A stretch of 64,000 bases of DNA from Diphasiastrum complanatum (GCA_029204225.1 CM055102.1:45256984-45320983); one strand, 5' to 3'. Positions 25,439-37,017 are shown, counted from the stretch's first letter. Numbers and translations: made by a program. Notes: generated from the sequence alone by a model not told the origin.

Positions 25439-26232
25439 TTATAGTGAAATTGCGCTTATATAAGTACGTGACTTACGAAATAGACATAAAAATGTCTTCT
25501 TCCTTTTGATCATGCAAGCATCTCCATCAAACTCAATTTTGAAACCTTTACTTAGCAATTGACTCACACTAAGTAGAGTCTTGGTAATGGAAGGTATGAA
25601 CAAAACATCCTTCAAATGAACATTCCTATTTGTAGAGAGAGAAATAGGAATTGTGCCAATCCCTTTGATTGCACACTCACCATCATTGGCCGTGTAGATC
25701 ACCTTCTTGTGATTTTCATATGCCAACAAAGAAGTGAAGTACTCTTTGTGAAAAGTCATGTGTGAGCTTGTATCACTATCAATCCACCATGGATCTAGAT
25801 CTCCATCATTAGCAAACATACATGAAGACATCATAAAAGCATCATCATTTGAGTTTTGAATATCCAAACCATCTTCATCATGAGTAAGATTACCTTGCTT
25901 GTCTCCTTGATCTCCCTTCTTCTTGTAGCACTATCTTGCAAAGTGTCCTTTGATGTCACAATAGAAGCACTTTAGCTTTGACCTATCTTTCTTTTTGCCA
26001 TTTGAAGAAGCCTCCCCTTGATCTTTCCCTTTAGATCATTCGCTTTTGCCTTTGCCCTTGAATTTGTCCTTGATGAACATAGCCTCCTCTCCAACTTGAG
26101 ATGTTGACGTAGATCTACCTCTTGCTTGTAGGCTATATTCTTCATTGATCAGGATCTCTTGAAGATCCATCAAACCTGGCAAAGTTCTTTGAATGACAAG
26201 ACTTTGTACAATGTTAGCATGAGCATCCAACA
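25439..26232 (-). pseudogene. Old copia relic, gag C-terminus to protease
   Basis: Minus-strand frames read LDAHANIVQSL and LPGLMDLQEILINEEYSLQ (Gag end), then a degenerate zinc knuckle (CFYCDIKGHFA) near 25940-25970. The protease follows with PWWIDSDTSSHMT, where the usual DSG is DSD, and VLFIPSITKTLLSVSQL. The order matches the intact element at 27.7-31.7 kb. Its upstream Gag continues at 33042-33392, on the far side of a nested insertion. Confidence 0.85.
26228..26232. repeat. Target-site duplication CAACA (left)
   Basis: CAACA lies directly before TGTCAAAG at 26233 and again at 33042-33046, directly after ..AGTAACA. It marks insertion of a solo LTR into the old copia gag. Confidence 0.75.
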
Positions 26233-26262
26233 TGTCAAAGTATCAATGCATAAAAACACAAG
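26233..26262 (-). repeat. Solo LTR, end fragment
   Basis: The short end of a solo LTR whose larger part is 32463-33041. It starts (plus strand) TGTCAAAG. It is separated from the rest by the nested copia element. Confidence 0.65.
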
Positions 26263-26963
26263 AGGGGTCTTATGTTTTTTACATCAAGCATCTAGGTGTA
26301 GGATGTTGATAGGAATAAATTTGGCATAGATGGCAAATTATGCATTTCCACTTGTAATGCTACTATTGAGCCAAAATAGAGTAAGAGGCTAAACACTTGC
26401 CAATTAGAGTGTAGACAAGTGTAAAGTTTTTGTTTGATGAACTCCAAGAGGTCCAATAGGATTTAGAGGTGGAACCTTGTGAGGTCCAATAGGAAATTGA
26501 GGTGTGCTTGAATATAGTCCAATAGAATTAAGAGGTGCATGGATCAATGATCCAATAGGATCAAGAGGTGACAAAATATGGTCCAATCATAGTTAAGCAT
26601 AGTGGTAGCTCGTGGACCTACTAGTATCATTGTACTCCTCATTTTGAAGCCAATTGATTTGGTGATTTCATGGATTTTGTGAGTTATTGGATTTCTAGCT
26701 TTCTCTCTCTACCCGAGAGCTCATGATGCATTTTCTCTCTCTACCCGAGGAGAGCAGCTTGTTTTTACTTAGATTATGTTTTGAATACTTCCCACACGTG
26801 TGAGTTAGAGTTGGAAGTGATTGAATGCATGTAGTAGTGTGTTTTTGCCATAGGATTCAAGATTGATCTTGAATCTCAATCTAGTCTTGATCTTGGTGCA
26901 TCTACACACCTTAGGAGATCACAAGTACATGTAGTGGACAGTCCACACGTGTGGAATTCAACA
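26263..26963 (+). repeat. 5' LTR of the copia element (701 bp, 5'-truncated)
   Basis: It matches 31762-32462 nearly base for base and ends AATTCAACA. At 26450-26590 the motif TCCAATAGGA or a close variant recurs six times about 20-35 bp apart, probably a U3 control array. A CT-rich block with TTTCTCTCTCTACCCGAG occurs twice at about 26700-26755. Confidence 0.95.
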
Positions 26964-26975
26964 TGGTATCAGAGC
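26964..26975 (+). promoter_or_regulatory. Primer-binding site, initiator Met-tRNA type
   Basis: TGGTATCAGAGC directly follows the 5' LTR. It is complementary to the 3' end of plant initiator tRNA-Met and primes minus-strand cDNA. Confidence 0.95.
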
Positions 26976-27720
26976 CTACCTAAGGTTACCATGCATTTTG
27001 ATCCATCTAAGTGAAAATTTTTTCATCAATCTTGAGCTAGAAGTTGTCAAGGCCCATTTTTCTAGCTATCTTGTTCAATCTTGGATCAAAAGAGATCAAA
27101 AGGATATTGATTGGGTCTGACCTGGTACTGTACGGAATCAGGTGCTCAGACACTTGTGAGGAACATCCAATTTCAGTTTGGAATTTCTCTCTCATGTTTG
27201 ATCCATTTATCTTGCTTGATTGCTTGTTTTGAAGCTATTTTTGTCTAGTTTATGTTGCAATCAGTTTCATTCCATTTGGTTGAGCCAATCAAAAGTTATA
27301 AGCTTTTGAAGAGGGTTAGGTAGGGCACCTAGACCTGGGTGGACACATTTGGTTTGGTCAAGAGATTGCTTGGTTGATCCAAAATCACAGTTGTATGCTT
27401 GCCAATCTCATCTATATGTGATCTAGGCACTGTTTTGAGATCTTAGCCATTTTGTTTCATGCAATATCATTGTATTTGAGTCAAATTTGGTTTCTTAGTG
27501 TATTTCACACGTGCTAAGAGTGTTAGATCCTAACTTTGCCTATACTCCATCATTTGATGTGAAATAGATCTTGTTTTAGAGAGATTTGAGTAGCTAGTGA
27601 GAATCAATTCACAAATTGTTGTAAGATCTTTCATAGGAGGAGATAGTACTCAATTATTGGATCCTATTGAAAGTGTGTAACAACATTTATTGTTCATCAT
27701 TTGAGTTTTCTTCACTTCAA

Positions 27721-30700
27721 ATGTCTTCAATGGGTTCATCCTTGTTGGAACCAAGTGAAAGATTGACCACTTCAAATTATTCAATTTGGAAAATGAGGAT
27801 GGAGTCCATCTTGATCCTTCAAGACGTGATGGACATAGTTCTTGGCCTTGAAGAAGAACCACAAGTTCTTCAAGAGGTTCAAAAATACAAAAAGAGAGCT
27901 AGGATGGCTCTCCACTACATTAAGATGAATGTCTCTAATGAGATATTGAGGGAGATAGGTACTTGTACAACAACCAAAGAAGCTTGGGATTGTCTCAAGA
28001 CTATCTATGAGGCTAAGAATACCTCTAGGCTTCTCACTCTTAGGAATCAAATCTTTCAAAGTAGCCAAAAGAGTGATGAGAGTGCATCTAGTTATGTTTT
28101 GAGAGTAAAAGATATTCATAGAGAGCTTGCTTGCATTGGTGATTCCATCAATCAAAATGAGCTAGTTCAAGTCATTCTCAATGGCTTGAGAAGTGAATTT
28201 GATAACCTTGTCCAATCCTATGCCATTAAGGAGGAGCTACCAAGTTTGGAGGCTCTCCAAAGTGTGCTAATTTCAGAAGAATCAAGACAAGAGTACAAGC
28301 TCTTGAGGATGGACAAGCTTTCTCTCACTCATAATGATGGCAAAGCTCTCTTTGCCAAGGATAAGCACAAAGGGAGGAGCAAGAACCAACATCAACAATC
28401 CTCAAGCAAGGACAAAGTCAAATCCAAAGACAAAGATGAGGAGGAAGATGATTCCTCTAATGCTTCATCATCCAAGCTCAAGAAGAAGAAGATCAAGTGC
28501 TTTTATTGTGGCAAGAAAGGTCATTATGCCACCAATTGCTTCGAAAAGAAGAATCAACTCAAGCAAGCCAATATTACCAATGAGAAGGAAGACACTATTG
28601 CAAGTGATGGAGAGGGATCTCTTATGGTCTCTAGTTTCTCATCTACTCCTTTCAAGAAGGACGGCCTATGGTATATTGATAGTGGAGCCTCTTCACATAT
28701 GTGTAGCTCCAAGGACTCTTTCTCTTCTATTGCACCTTATGATGGAGTCAAGAAATCAATATACACTGCAAATGATTTTGAATGTCCTATTGAAGGCATA
28801 GGGAACATTCCCTTGAAGCTTGCATCCTCTAAAGTTCTTTCTCTCTCTAGAGTTCTTTATGTACCTAAGCTTACCAAGAATCTTATTAGTGTTGGCCAAT
28901 TGCTTGATAATGGCCTTGATGTAAAATTCAATGTTGATACTTGCACTATCAAGAAGAATGATGAGATACTTGCATTAGGATCTAGATTTGGTGGCATCTA
29001 TAAACTAGATCCAAATGAGTATGTGAATGCTTGTAATGTTGCTCTTGTGAACAAGCTCTCTATGGAGGAATTATGGCATAGGAGGTTGGGACATCCCAAC
29101 TACAAATCCATGCTCTCTATGATCAAAGAATCCAAAGCTATTGGCTTGCCAAAGTCATTCTCCAAGAAGATCAGGCCTTGTGAGGCTTGTGCTATTGCTA
29201 AATCTCACAAAAAGCCATTTACAAGATCTTCTATCAAAAGCAAGCATCCTTTGGAGTTAATCCACTCGGATGTGCATTTCTCATCAACTACAAGCAAGGG
29301 AGGAGCCACTTGTTTTGTTACTTTCATTGATAATTACACAAGATTCACTTGGATATATCTTCTTGCTTCAAAATCTATGGTGTTTGATCATTTCCTTATT
29401 TTCAAAGCTTATGTAGAGAAGCAATTCTCATTCAAGATTAAAGCTCTTAGAAGTGATGGAGGTGGTGAATATATCTCCAATAAATTTCAAGATTTTTGTG
29501 AGCTTGAAGGCATTAAAAGAGAGTTTTCTTGTGCCTACTCTCCATCTCAAAATGGAGTGGCCGAGAGAAAGAATAGATCTCTATGTGAATGTGCAAAATC
29601 TATGAGAATTGAGGCATCTTTGCCCAAAGATTTTTGGGGAGAAGCCATTAATTGTGCAAATTATCTTTGCAATAGGCTCCCACATTTGGCTCTTGGAGGA
29701 AAGTCACCATATGAAATCTTATTTTTGAAGAAGCCTAAGGTTGATCACCTTAGAGTTTTTGGATGCTTAAGCTTTGTCCATATTCCCTTGGAAACAAGGA
29801 AGAAGGAAGATCCTAGTGCATGCAAAGGGATCATGGTTGGATACTCATCCACCAAGAAGGCCTATAGAGTCTTTATACTCTCTACTTCTCAAGTTATTGA
29901 AAGTAGAGAAGTTGTCTTTCATGAAGATCAACACTCATCATTTGAAGAGGCCGAGATCAAGAAATCTATGGATGCATCATCAATTATTGATTTTGAAGAC
30001 AATCATGATGTGATGGGGTCGAGATTTGAAGAAGACTCTCCTCGGATTTTTTCACCAAGAAGATCCATGAGAGATAGATCCGAGCCTAAGAGGCTCTCAT
30101 ATGTTGACAAAGGCAAACAAGTGGATCTTGATTCCACTAATTATGTTTTTTATGTCTCTCATGAAGAGCCAAAAAATGTACAAGAGGCACTCAATACCAA
30201 GGAGTGGTATGATGCCATGAAGCAAGAGCATGATGCATTGATCACCAACAATACTTGGGAGCTTGTGGATCCTCCATCCAACAAGCATGTGATTGGTTGC
30301 AAGTGGGTATTTCGGATCAAGTTCAATCATGATGGCACCATCAACAAGCATAAAGCAAGATTATGTGCCAAAGGATTTGCTCAAATCCATGGTCTTGATT
30401 ATGAGGAGACCTTTGCACCTGTTGCAAAGATGGTGACAATAAGAATTCTTATTTCTCTTGCTTGTTTTTTCAAGTGGAAGGTGTTCCAATTAGATGTATC
30501 CAATGCTTTTCTAAATGGTTATCTTGAGGAGGAGATCTATATGGAACAACCTCAAGGATTTATCAAGGATGAGTCCAAAGTGTGCTTGCTCTTCAAAAGT
30601 CTTTATGGACTCAAGCAAGCACCAAGATCATGGTATTCAAGACTTAACTCTTTTCTTATCTCACTAGGATTTACTCTAAGTGACTATGATCCTTCCATGT

Positions 30701-31707
30701 ATCTAAAGTTTGTTGATAGCAATATTGTCATTCTTCTAATTTATGTTGATGACATTATTCTTTGTGAAAGTTGTATCAAGCTAGTTGATGAAACCAAGCT
30801 AGCACTTGGATGTGAGTTTAAAATGAAAGATCTAGGAGAGATACATTACATCCTAGGCCTAGAAATTTATTTTTATGAAAATCATGTCTTTATATGCCAA
30901 TCTAGATATGCTCACTCTATGTTGGAAACATTTCATATGAAAAATTCTAAGAGCATAGATACTCCAATGGAGCAAATTGTAAAAGATCCTAATAAAGGTG
31001 ATGAAAGATCCTTTGAGGACATCACACTTTTTAGGAGTCTTGTAGGCTCCTTGATTTGGCTTACCATTACTAGGCCCGATCTTAGTTTTTGTGTGCACAA
31101 ATTGAGTCAATTTATGCAAGATCCTAAGATCCATCATTGGAAGATGGCCAAGAGGATTCTAAGATATGTATCTTCATCTTGTGATTATGGTCTACTCTAT
31201 AAAAGTGAAGATCTATCCATTATTGGCTACTCGGATTCGGACTTTGCAAGTGACAAGATGGATCAAAAGTCTATTAGTGCATACACTATCTTTCTTGGAG
31301 GCAATCTAATATCTTGGCTTTCCAAAAAGCAAGATACTATATCTCTCTCTTCATGTGAGGCCGAGTACAAAGCACTCACTACAACTACCAAAGAAGTGCT
31401 TTGGATCAAGAGGTTATTAATGGAACTAAAGTGCATCAAGGAGGATGATCTACCAATGATCAAGTGTGATAATATCTCGGCCCAAGCTCTTGTCAATAAT
31501 CCCATATTTCATGCAAGAAGCAAGCACATAGAAGTGGCACACCATTTTGTGACGGAAAAGCTTATTGGAGGAGAAATCTATTTGGAGCATGTCAACTCGT
31601 CCTCTTGTATTGCCGATCTACTCACCAAGCCTTTGAGCAAAAGTGCTTTCATCAAGCATAGATCTAATCTTGGAGTTATATCAAGATCAATGCTCAAATC
31701 TTCATAG
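27721..31707 (+). CDS. Copia Gag-Pol polyprotein, intact
   Basis: 1328 codons from ATG at 27721. An in-frame TTG 54 bases upstream is less likely; MSSMGSSLLEPSERLT is a normal Gag start. Order: Gag to about residue 250; zinc knuckle CFYCGKKGHYATNC at about 260; protease WYIDSGASSHM at about 317; pre-integrase WHRRLGHPN at about 452; integrase acidic residues at about 517 (HSDVH), 577 (RSDGGGEY) and 613 (AERKNR); reverse transcriptase from about 845 (TWELVDPP) with YVDDII at about 1008; RNase H with DSDFASD at about 1170, CEAEYKAL, and a C-terminus LGVISRSM. The element encodes particle coat, protease, integrase and RT in one frame. No stop or shift is present, so it could still be active. Confidence 0.97.
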   Translation: MSSMGSSLLEPSERLTTSNYSIWKMRMESILILQDVMDIVLGLEEEPQVLQEVQKYKKRARMALHYIKMNVSNEILREIGTCTTTKEAWDCLKTIYEAKNTSRLLTLRNQIFQSSQKSDESASSYVLRVKDIHRELACIGDSINQNELVQVILNGLRSEFDNLVQSYAIKEELPSLEALQSVLISEESRQEYKLLRMDKLSLTHNDGKALFAKDKHKGRSKNQHQQSSSKDKVKSKDKDEEEDDSSNASSSKLKKKKIKCFYCGKKGHYATNCFEKKNQLKQANITNEKEDTIASDGEGSLMVSSFSSTPFKKDGLWYIDSGASSHMCSSKDSFSSIAPYDGVKKSIYTANDFECPIEGIGNIPLKLASSKVLSLSRVLYVPKLTKNLISVGQLLDNGLDVKFNVDTCTIKKNDEILALGSRFGGIYKLDPNEYVNACNVALVNKLSMEELWHRRLGHPNYKSMLSMIKESKAIGLPKSFSKKIRPCEACAIAKSHKKPFTRSSIKSKHPLELIHSDVHFSSTTSKGGATCFVTFIDNYTRFTWIYLLASKSMVFDHFLIFKAYVEKQFSFKIKALRSDGGGEYISNKFQDFCELEGIKREFSCAYSPSQNGVAERKNRSLCECAKSMRIEASLPKDFWGEAINCANYLCNRLPHLALGGKSPYEILFLKKPKVDHLRVFGCLSFVHIPLETRKKEDPSACKGIMVGYSSTKKAYRVFILSTSQVIESREVVFHEDQHSSFEEAEIKKSMDASSIIDFEDNHDVMGSRFEEDSPRIFSPRRSMRDRSEPKRLSYVDKGKQVDLDSTNYVFYVSHEEPKNVQEALNTKEWYDAMKQEHDALITNNTWELVDPPSNKHVIGCKWVFRIKFNHDGTINKHKARLCAKGFAQIHGLDYEETFAPVAKMVTIRILISLACFFKWKVFQLDVSNAFLNGYLEEEIYMEQPQGFIKDESKVCLLFKSLYGLKQAPRSWYSRLNSFLISLGFTLSDYDPSMYLKFVDSNIVILLIYVDDIILCESCIKLVDETKLALGCEFKMKDLGEIHYILGLEIYFYENHVFICQSRYAHSMLETFHMKNSKSIDTPMEQIVKDPNKGDERSFEDITLFRSLVGSLIWLTITRPDLSFCVHKLSQFMQDPKIHHWKMAKRILRYVSSSCDYGLLYKSEDLSIIGYSDSDFASDKMDQKSISAYTIFLGGNLISWLSKKQDTISLSSCEAEYKALTTTTKEVLWIKRLLMELKCIKEDDLPMIKCDNISAQALVNNPIFHARSKHIEVAHHFVTEKLIGGEIYLEHVNSSSCIADLLTKPLSKSAFIKHRSNLGVISRSMLKSS

Positions 31708-31716
31708 ATAATTTTT

Positions 31717-31725
31717 TAGGAGGAG
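31717..31725 (+). promoter_or_regulatory. Polypurine tract
   Basis: TTAGGAGGAG directly precedes the 3' LTR start TGTGAAG at 31726. It primes plus-strand cDNA. Confidence 0.8.
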
Positions 31726-32462
31726 TGTGAAGAATTGAAAAAGACTATCTATGTTAGATATAGGGGTCTTATGTTTTTTACATCAAGCATCTAGGTGTAG
31801 GATGTTGATAGGAATAAATTTGGCATAGATGGCAAATTATGCATTTCCACTTGTAATGCCACTATTGAGCCAAAATAGAGTAAGAGGCTAAACACTTGCC
31901 AATTAGAGTGTAGACAAGTGTAAAGTTTTTGTTTGATGAATTCCAAGAGGTCCAATAGGATTTAGAGGTGGAACCTTGTGAGGTCCAATAGGAAATTGAG
32001 GTGTGCTTGAATATAGTCCAATAGAATTAAGAGGTGCATGGATCAATGATCCAATAGGATCAAGAGGTGACAAAATATGGTCCAATCATAGTTAAGCATA
32101 GTGGTAGCTCGTGGACCTACTAGTATCATTGTACTCCTCATTTTGAAGCCAATTGATTTGGTGATTTCATGGATTTTGTGAGTTATTGAATTTCTAGCTT
32201 TCTCTCTCTACCCGAGAGCTCATGATGCATTTTCTCTCTCTACCCGAGGAGAGCAGCTTGTTTTTACTTAGATTATGTTTTGAATACTTCCCACACGTGT
32301 GAGTTAGAGTTGGAAGTGATTGAATGCATGTAGTAGTGTGTTTTTGCCATAGGATTCAAGATTGATCTTGAATCTCAATCTAGTCTTGATCTTGGTGCAT
32401 CTACACACCTTAGGAGATCACAAGTACATGTAGTGGACAGTCCACACGTGTGAAATTCAACA
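31726..32462 (+). repeat. 3' LTR of the copia element (737 bp)
   Basis: It starts TGTGAAGAATTG and ends AATTCAACA, a partly inverted terminus. The first 36 bases are absent from the 5' copy. The six-fold TCCAATAGGA array is repeated at about 31950-32090. Confidence 0.92.
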
Positions 32463-33041
32463 ACAAATAGAGAGAAAACACTAGAATTGCTCCAAAACCA
32501 AAATTTAGCTTCCATATCAATTATGGCCAAATGAGCCACCATATATACACAAGAGCTGATGCTCACTCAGCTGATTTGGCACGTCTGAGAGTGCCTACTC
32601 ATCAAAGGATCCACCAATAATCATCAATATGGCACATGGACCAAGTTTCCTAACTTATAGCCACCTCCCTTGATTTTAGGCAATTTTCCTAATTTATAGG
32701 GACTTGCACAAATATCTACTACAAGTTGGATCTCACCTACTATTGATGTTTTGACACATGTGAGCAATCCTTGGCACGTGTGAAATCACTCCTATTTATG
32801 TGAAATAGCTTTTCCTACCAATAAAATGATGCCAAGTGGCATATAGCTAGAAAACTAGATTTTGGCCATTTTAGCCACTAGATCTCAAATGAAATGGTAT
32901 GTACAATCTATATGACTCATCTAAATGATAAATGCATTTATTTCACACGTGGGAATAGGCTCCACACATGTAATGATGATATGTACTACTCATAATGGTA
33001 TTCACAAAATATGATCAAGTTAGCTTTTGCCAATAGTAACA
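32463..33041 (-). repeat. Solo LTR, main part
   Basis: Together with 26233-26262 this forms an LTR of about 609 bp with plus-strand ends TGTCAAAG..AGTAACA, flanked by CAACA. No internal sequence is left, so it is a solo LTR from recombination. The copia element sits near one end of it. Confidence 0.7.
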
Positions 33042-33392
33042 CAACAAACCATTAAGAATAACTTGAACTAGCTCTCCTTCCTTAATGCTCTCATCAATGC
33101 AAGATAACTCATCATTAAAAGCCTTCACTCTTAGAACAAAAATATTTGGACTCTCTTCATTCTTTTGCACACTTTGAAAGAAGTAGACTTGGATTTATAA
33201 AGCTTCTTCAAAGCTTCCCAAGCCTCACTTGATTAAGTACACTTAGCAACTTCCTTGAGAAGTTCATTGGTAGCATTCATCTTTATCATGTGTAGAGCTC
33301 TTTTAGCTCTCTTGTCATACCTCAATTATTCTTGTTGTGTTGTTGGCCTCTCCTCCAAACCTACAACAATATCCAAAACTATTGGAAAGAGG
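33042..33392 (-). pseudogene. Old copia relic, gag N-terminal part
   Basis: The minus strand reads VLDIVVGLEERP near 33375-33340, RALHMIKMNATNELLKEV, an in-frame stop, SSEAWEALKKLYKSKSTSF, a shift, and ELVQVILNGL to about 33047. The next codons are at 26232 on the other side of the solo LTR. Cut at 33393 by the LTR of another copia relic. Confidence 0.85.
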
Positions 33393-34371
33393 TGATGAGA
33401 TGAAAGAGAAAATAATTCGACAAAGTCGAAGTAGGTAAGCGCGACAGAAAAAATCTTCTTTCCTGTGCATGACTGCGCCTATCAATACTGAACAAAAGTA
33501 GTGATAGAAATCACGTTCAATCTTTAGCAACTAACTTTGAAATGGCTAGCAACTAAGTGATTACGTAGCCAAACATAAAGCATTGAATTATCAGACAAAT
33601 AATAAGAAATTATCAGTTACAAAAGAATTACAGAGATGCATACATACTGACATGATATTGAACACAATAAAAGATAGACTGATTCAATAAAAGAAACAAA
33701 TTAGAATGGAAATGAGCACAAAGAAATTATGGATCAAAGTTGTGTGCTCTTTGAGTAACTATAACTCTGTCTGAATTAAGCACTTCTGTTAATAAGCAGT
33801 AAGCGCAATAGAAACTCTAAATCAACTCTAAAGAATTGAGCTAGAATGCTCAAGAGTGTTCAAGCTTGAAAGCTTGAGAGAGATGCTAACTATGCTTTGA
33901 TGATGCTTGTTAAAATGTAGAAGTATGAGCAGCTATTTATACTAAGCAAATGCGGCAATGTCCAATAGTAGGACAACTAATTAGGTCATAGATCATAATG
34001 GCCAGTGGGCCATAGTGAACTGACATCCATCCAATTGATAATTCCTGAAAATTTACTTGCTATAAGATTAGGGCAAGTCTTGAGCTTCAAGATGAGTGAA
34101 ACGTTAACTGTTAATCAATCGACATGGCCGAAGTGGCCAAAGTCTCCAAAGTGGCCGAAGTCATTGAAGTGGCCAAAGTCTCTAAAGTCACTGAAGTGCC
34201 CAAAGTCTTCGAAGTTTGTCAATGATAGCAATAAACGTCGAAGCCACCTGTGAGCCATTTCCGAGTAGTTCTGCAGAATGCGTAGAAACACGAAGAAAAT
34301 CACAGGTCTGGATAATAAATTGGATGAAGATTAAAAGTCAACTAGTCGATTAGTGGGAGAATAATCCAACA
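33393..34371 (-). repeat. LTR of a second copia relic
   Basis: The minus-strand start TGTTGGATTATTC at 34371 follows a polypurine tract (AAGGGGGAG, 34372-34380). The other end is set at 33393 (plus-strand TGATGAGATG), where the old gag stops; that end is approximate. A minisatellite of about 9/18 bp (GTGGCCAAAGTC-like) lies at 34127-34220. Confidence 0.65.
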
Positions 34372-35634
34372 CTCCCCCTTAATCTGAATCCATGAATGTC
34401 TTGACCTTCATACTTAGTTATGCACAAAACTTTATGTGTGCATCCAAGCTTAATGCTTTGGTAAAAATATTTATTGTCATATCTTGTGTCGACAATACTG
34501 CAAGATAAGAGCTTTCCAATGTGTTATACCAGGGGTAGTCATAAACTGACTTAGAGAGTTGACTGCAAAAGCTATGTTTGACCTAGTACAGATCATTACG
34601 TACATAAGAGATCCTATTATCGAATGATAAGAATACTCAAGCATCTGCTCTTTCTCTTCGATTGTTCAAGGACATTGGTCCTTCGACAATTTGAGACCTG
34701 GTTCCATTGATGAGAGAGATAACTTGCAATTAACTAGATTATATCTGACTAACATATTGTAGATGTATCTCTGTTGAGTAATGTAAATCAGCTTTCGATT
34801 TCTGTCTCTTTGGATTTGAATACGAAGGCAGAAATGAACTTCGCCCTGATTGGTCATGTTGAATTCGGAAGATAGCATTGTCTTTGCTTTTTTTATCAGA
34901 TCGATATTGTTGCTGAAAAACAGTGTGTTGTCTACATACAAAGTGTTAATGATAAAAGATTGCTGCACTGTCTTGAAGTAAACATTGGAATCTGAAGAGT
35001 TTGATGTGTAGCCGTGATCAATAAGGAAAGTATTGATCCTTTGAAACCATGCTCGAGTAGTGCTGTATGGAGTTTACACACATGATTGTGTTTACCTTTG
35101 ATATTGTAACCTTCAGGTTGCACCATGCAAATGTCCTCTTCGATAACTCCATTGAGATATGTTGTATGTACATCCATTTGATGTATTTTCAAATCTACTG
35201 TAGCAACAAATGATGGTAGAAGTCGAATAGAAGAATGCTTGGCTACTGGACTGAAAGTTCAGTATAATCGACGTTGTGTACCTGAGAAAATTCTCTGGCG
35301 ACAAGTCGAGATTTTCTTTTGTCGATGCTTTTGTCTGCCTTGTATTTGATTTTGAAATTCCATTTGCAATCAACTACGTTTTTGCTAGCAGGTAATTCAA
35401 CAATCGTCCATGTCTGGTTCTTGATAAGAGATGAATACTCTTTACCCATAGCTTCTTTCCAGAGATCGGAATTGGGCTGACTAAGTGCCTCTTCGACAAT
35501 CGTCGGCTCCTAAACAAGATAGGCTGCAGACTCGTCGATATACTTGATTGCTGGTCTGCTAACTCTTGTCGATCTTTTGGGTGATAAATATAATGACTCT
35601 TGCCACTTCCTAAGATTGAAACACACTCTAATTG
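34372..35634 (-). pseudogene. Second copia relic, RT region
   Basis: The minus strand reads STRVSRPAIKYI near 35570, WKEAMGKEYSSLIKNQTW at about 35470-35390, CKWNFKIKYKADKSIDKRKS and VAREFSQVHNVDY at about 35360-35260, MDVHTTYLNGVIEEDI near 35180-35130, and then the catalytic region, where YVDD has become YVDN (about 34925). LSSEFNMTNQGEVHF follows. The RNase H part between about 34660 and the LTR is unrecognisable or deleted. Dead; a different family from the 27.7-kb element. Confidence 0.85.
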
Positions 35635-36104
35635 CTGTGTGTACAAAAATAGTAAGATACTATATTTCACACGTGTGAATCCGAAAATAGCATAAAATAA
35701 GCATTCTACACACAAGATTGCAAGATATCACAAATATAGTGCACCATTGAATAGGTGAACCCAAGAGAACTCATGTATAAGCATGAAGTGAGATAAGAGA
35801 GAGAGAGAATGTGTCTCTTCCCACGAGTGTACAACTATATATAGCAAATCCAAGACTCACTAATGAGTTTGGTTTCCTTCCATAACAAAAACCCTAGCAT
35901 TAATGTGGACTAGATTCAAATGTCTCCACATTCAAATTGAATCTTCTAAAACTCATGTACTACACTTTCCCAAGTGTTTATTCAAATGCTTTTAGACTAA
36001 TATAACTTTGAAAGTCAAACTCTAAGTCTAATATGAAAATTGCCCTCAAATTGCCAAATATACAAATATGACCAAAATAGCAAAACTAGTTGAAATTTCT
36101 CACA
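35635..36104 (-). repeat. Solo LTR related to the 11-15.8 kb copia
   Basis: The reverse complement begins TGTGAGAAATTTCAACTAGT and follows the 15264-15838 LTR through ATTTGAATAAACACTT, GCTTATACATG.GTTCTCTTGGG and CTATTTTCGGAT.CAC. It is diverged and shorter; the end at 35635 is approximate and I see no clean target duplication. Confidence 0.7.
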
Positions 36105-36650
<546 letters not shown>

Positions 36651-36924
36651 CTAGCATTGCTTCAATACTGTTACACTCATCATTCTATGTTCTTACACAC
36701 ATATTATATTCTAACATTTCAATCCTAAACCCTAAATTAATCATTCATACATCATACTTACTTCTTATATCATTGCTTCATTCCTACATTATTCTTTCGT
36801 CATTCTTTCATCCTCTTATCACTCTACCAAAATCAATCTAGAATTTCTATCACACGTATTTCTATCCTATTTTAATTAACCTCATTCTATTTTCTTTGCA
36901 CAAATTCAACCTTAAATTCTAAAA

Positions 36925-36926
<2 letters not shown>

Positions 36927-37017
<91 letters not shown>
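36927..37017. repeat. (CT)n microsatellite, about 91 bp
   Basis: An uninterrupted CT run following AACA. The stretch between the two arrays (36649-36926) is non-coding. Confidence 0.98.

Larger units (their letters stand above)
26263..32462 (+). mobile_element. Near-intact young Ty1/copia element
   Basis: In order: 5' LTR, PBS, one uninterrupted Gag-Pol frame, polypurine tract, 3' LTR. Over 701 aligned LTR bases I see only about four differences, so it inserted recently. The 5' LTR lacks the first 36 bases that the 3' LTR has. It lies within a solo LTR, which lies within an older copia gag. Flanks are ACAAG on the left and ACAAA on the right, a possible but imperfect target duplication. Confidence 0.95.

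Noticed and set aside
26404-26586. Minus ORF, repeated at 31903-32085
   Set aside because: It is the reverse strand of the TCCAATAGGA array in both LTRs of the copia element.
28334-30351. Extra plus and minus ORFs inside the copia polyprotein
   Set aside because: Shadows of the 1328-codon Gag-Pol frame.
34127-34220. CRISPR-like array
   Set aside because: Units are 9/18 bp without unique spacers, inside an LTR; it is a minisatellite.
36710-36740. Telomere-like CCCTAAA motif
   Set aside because: Only one or two isolated units, no array.
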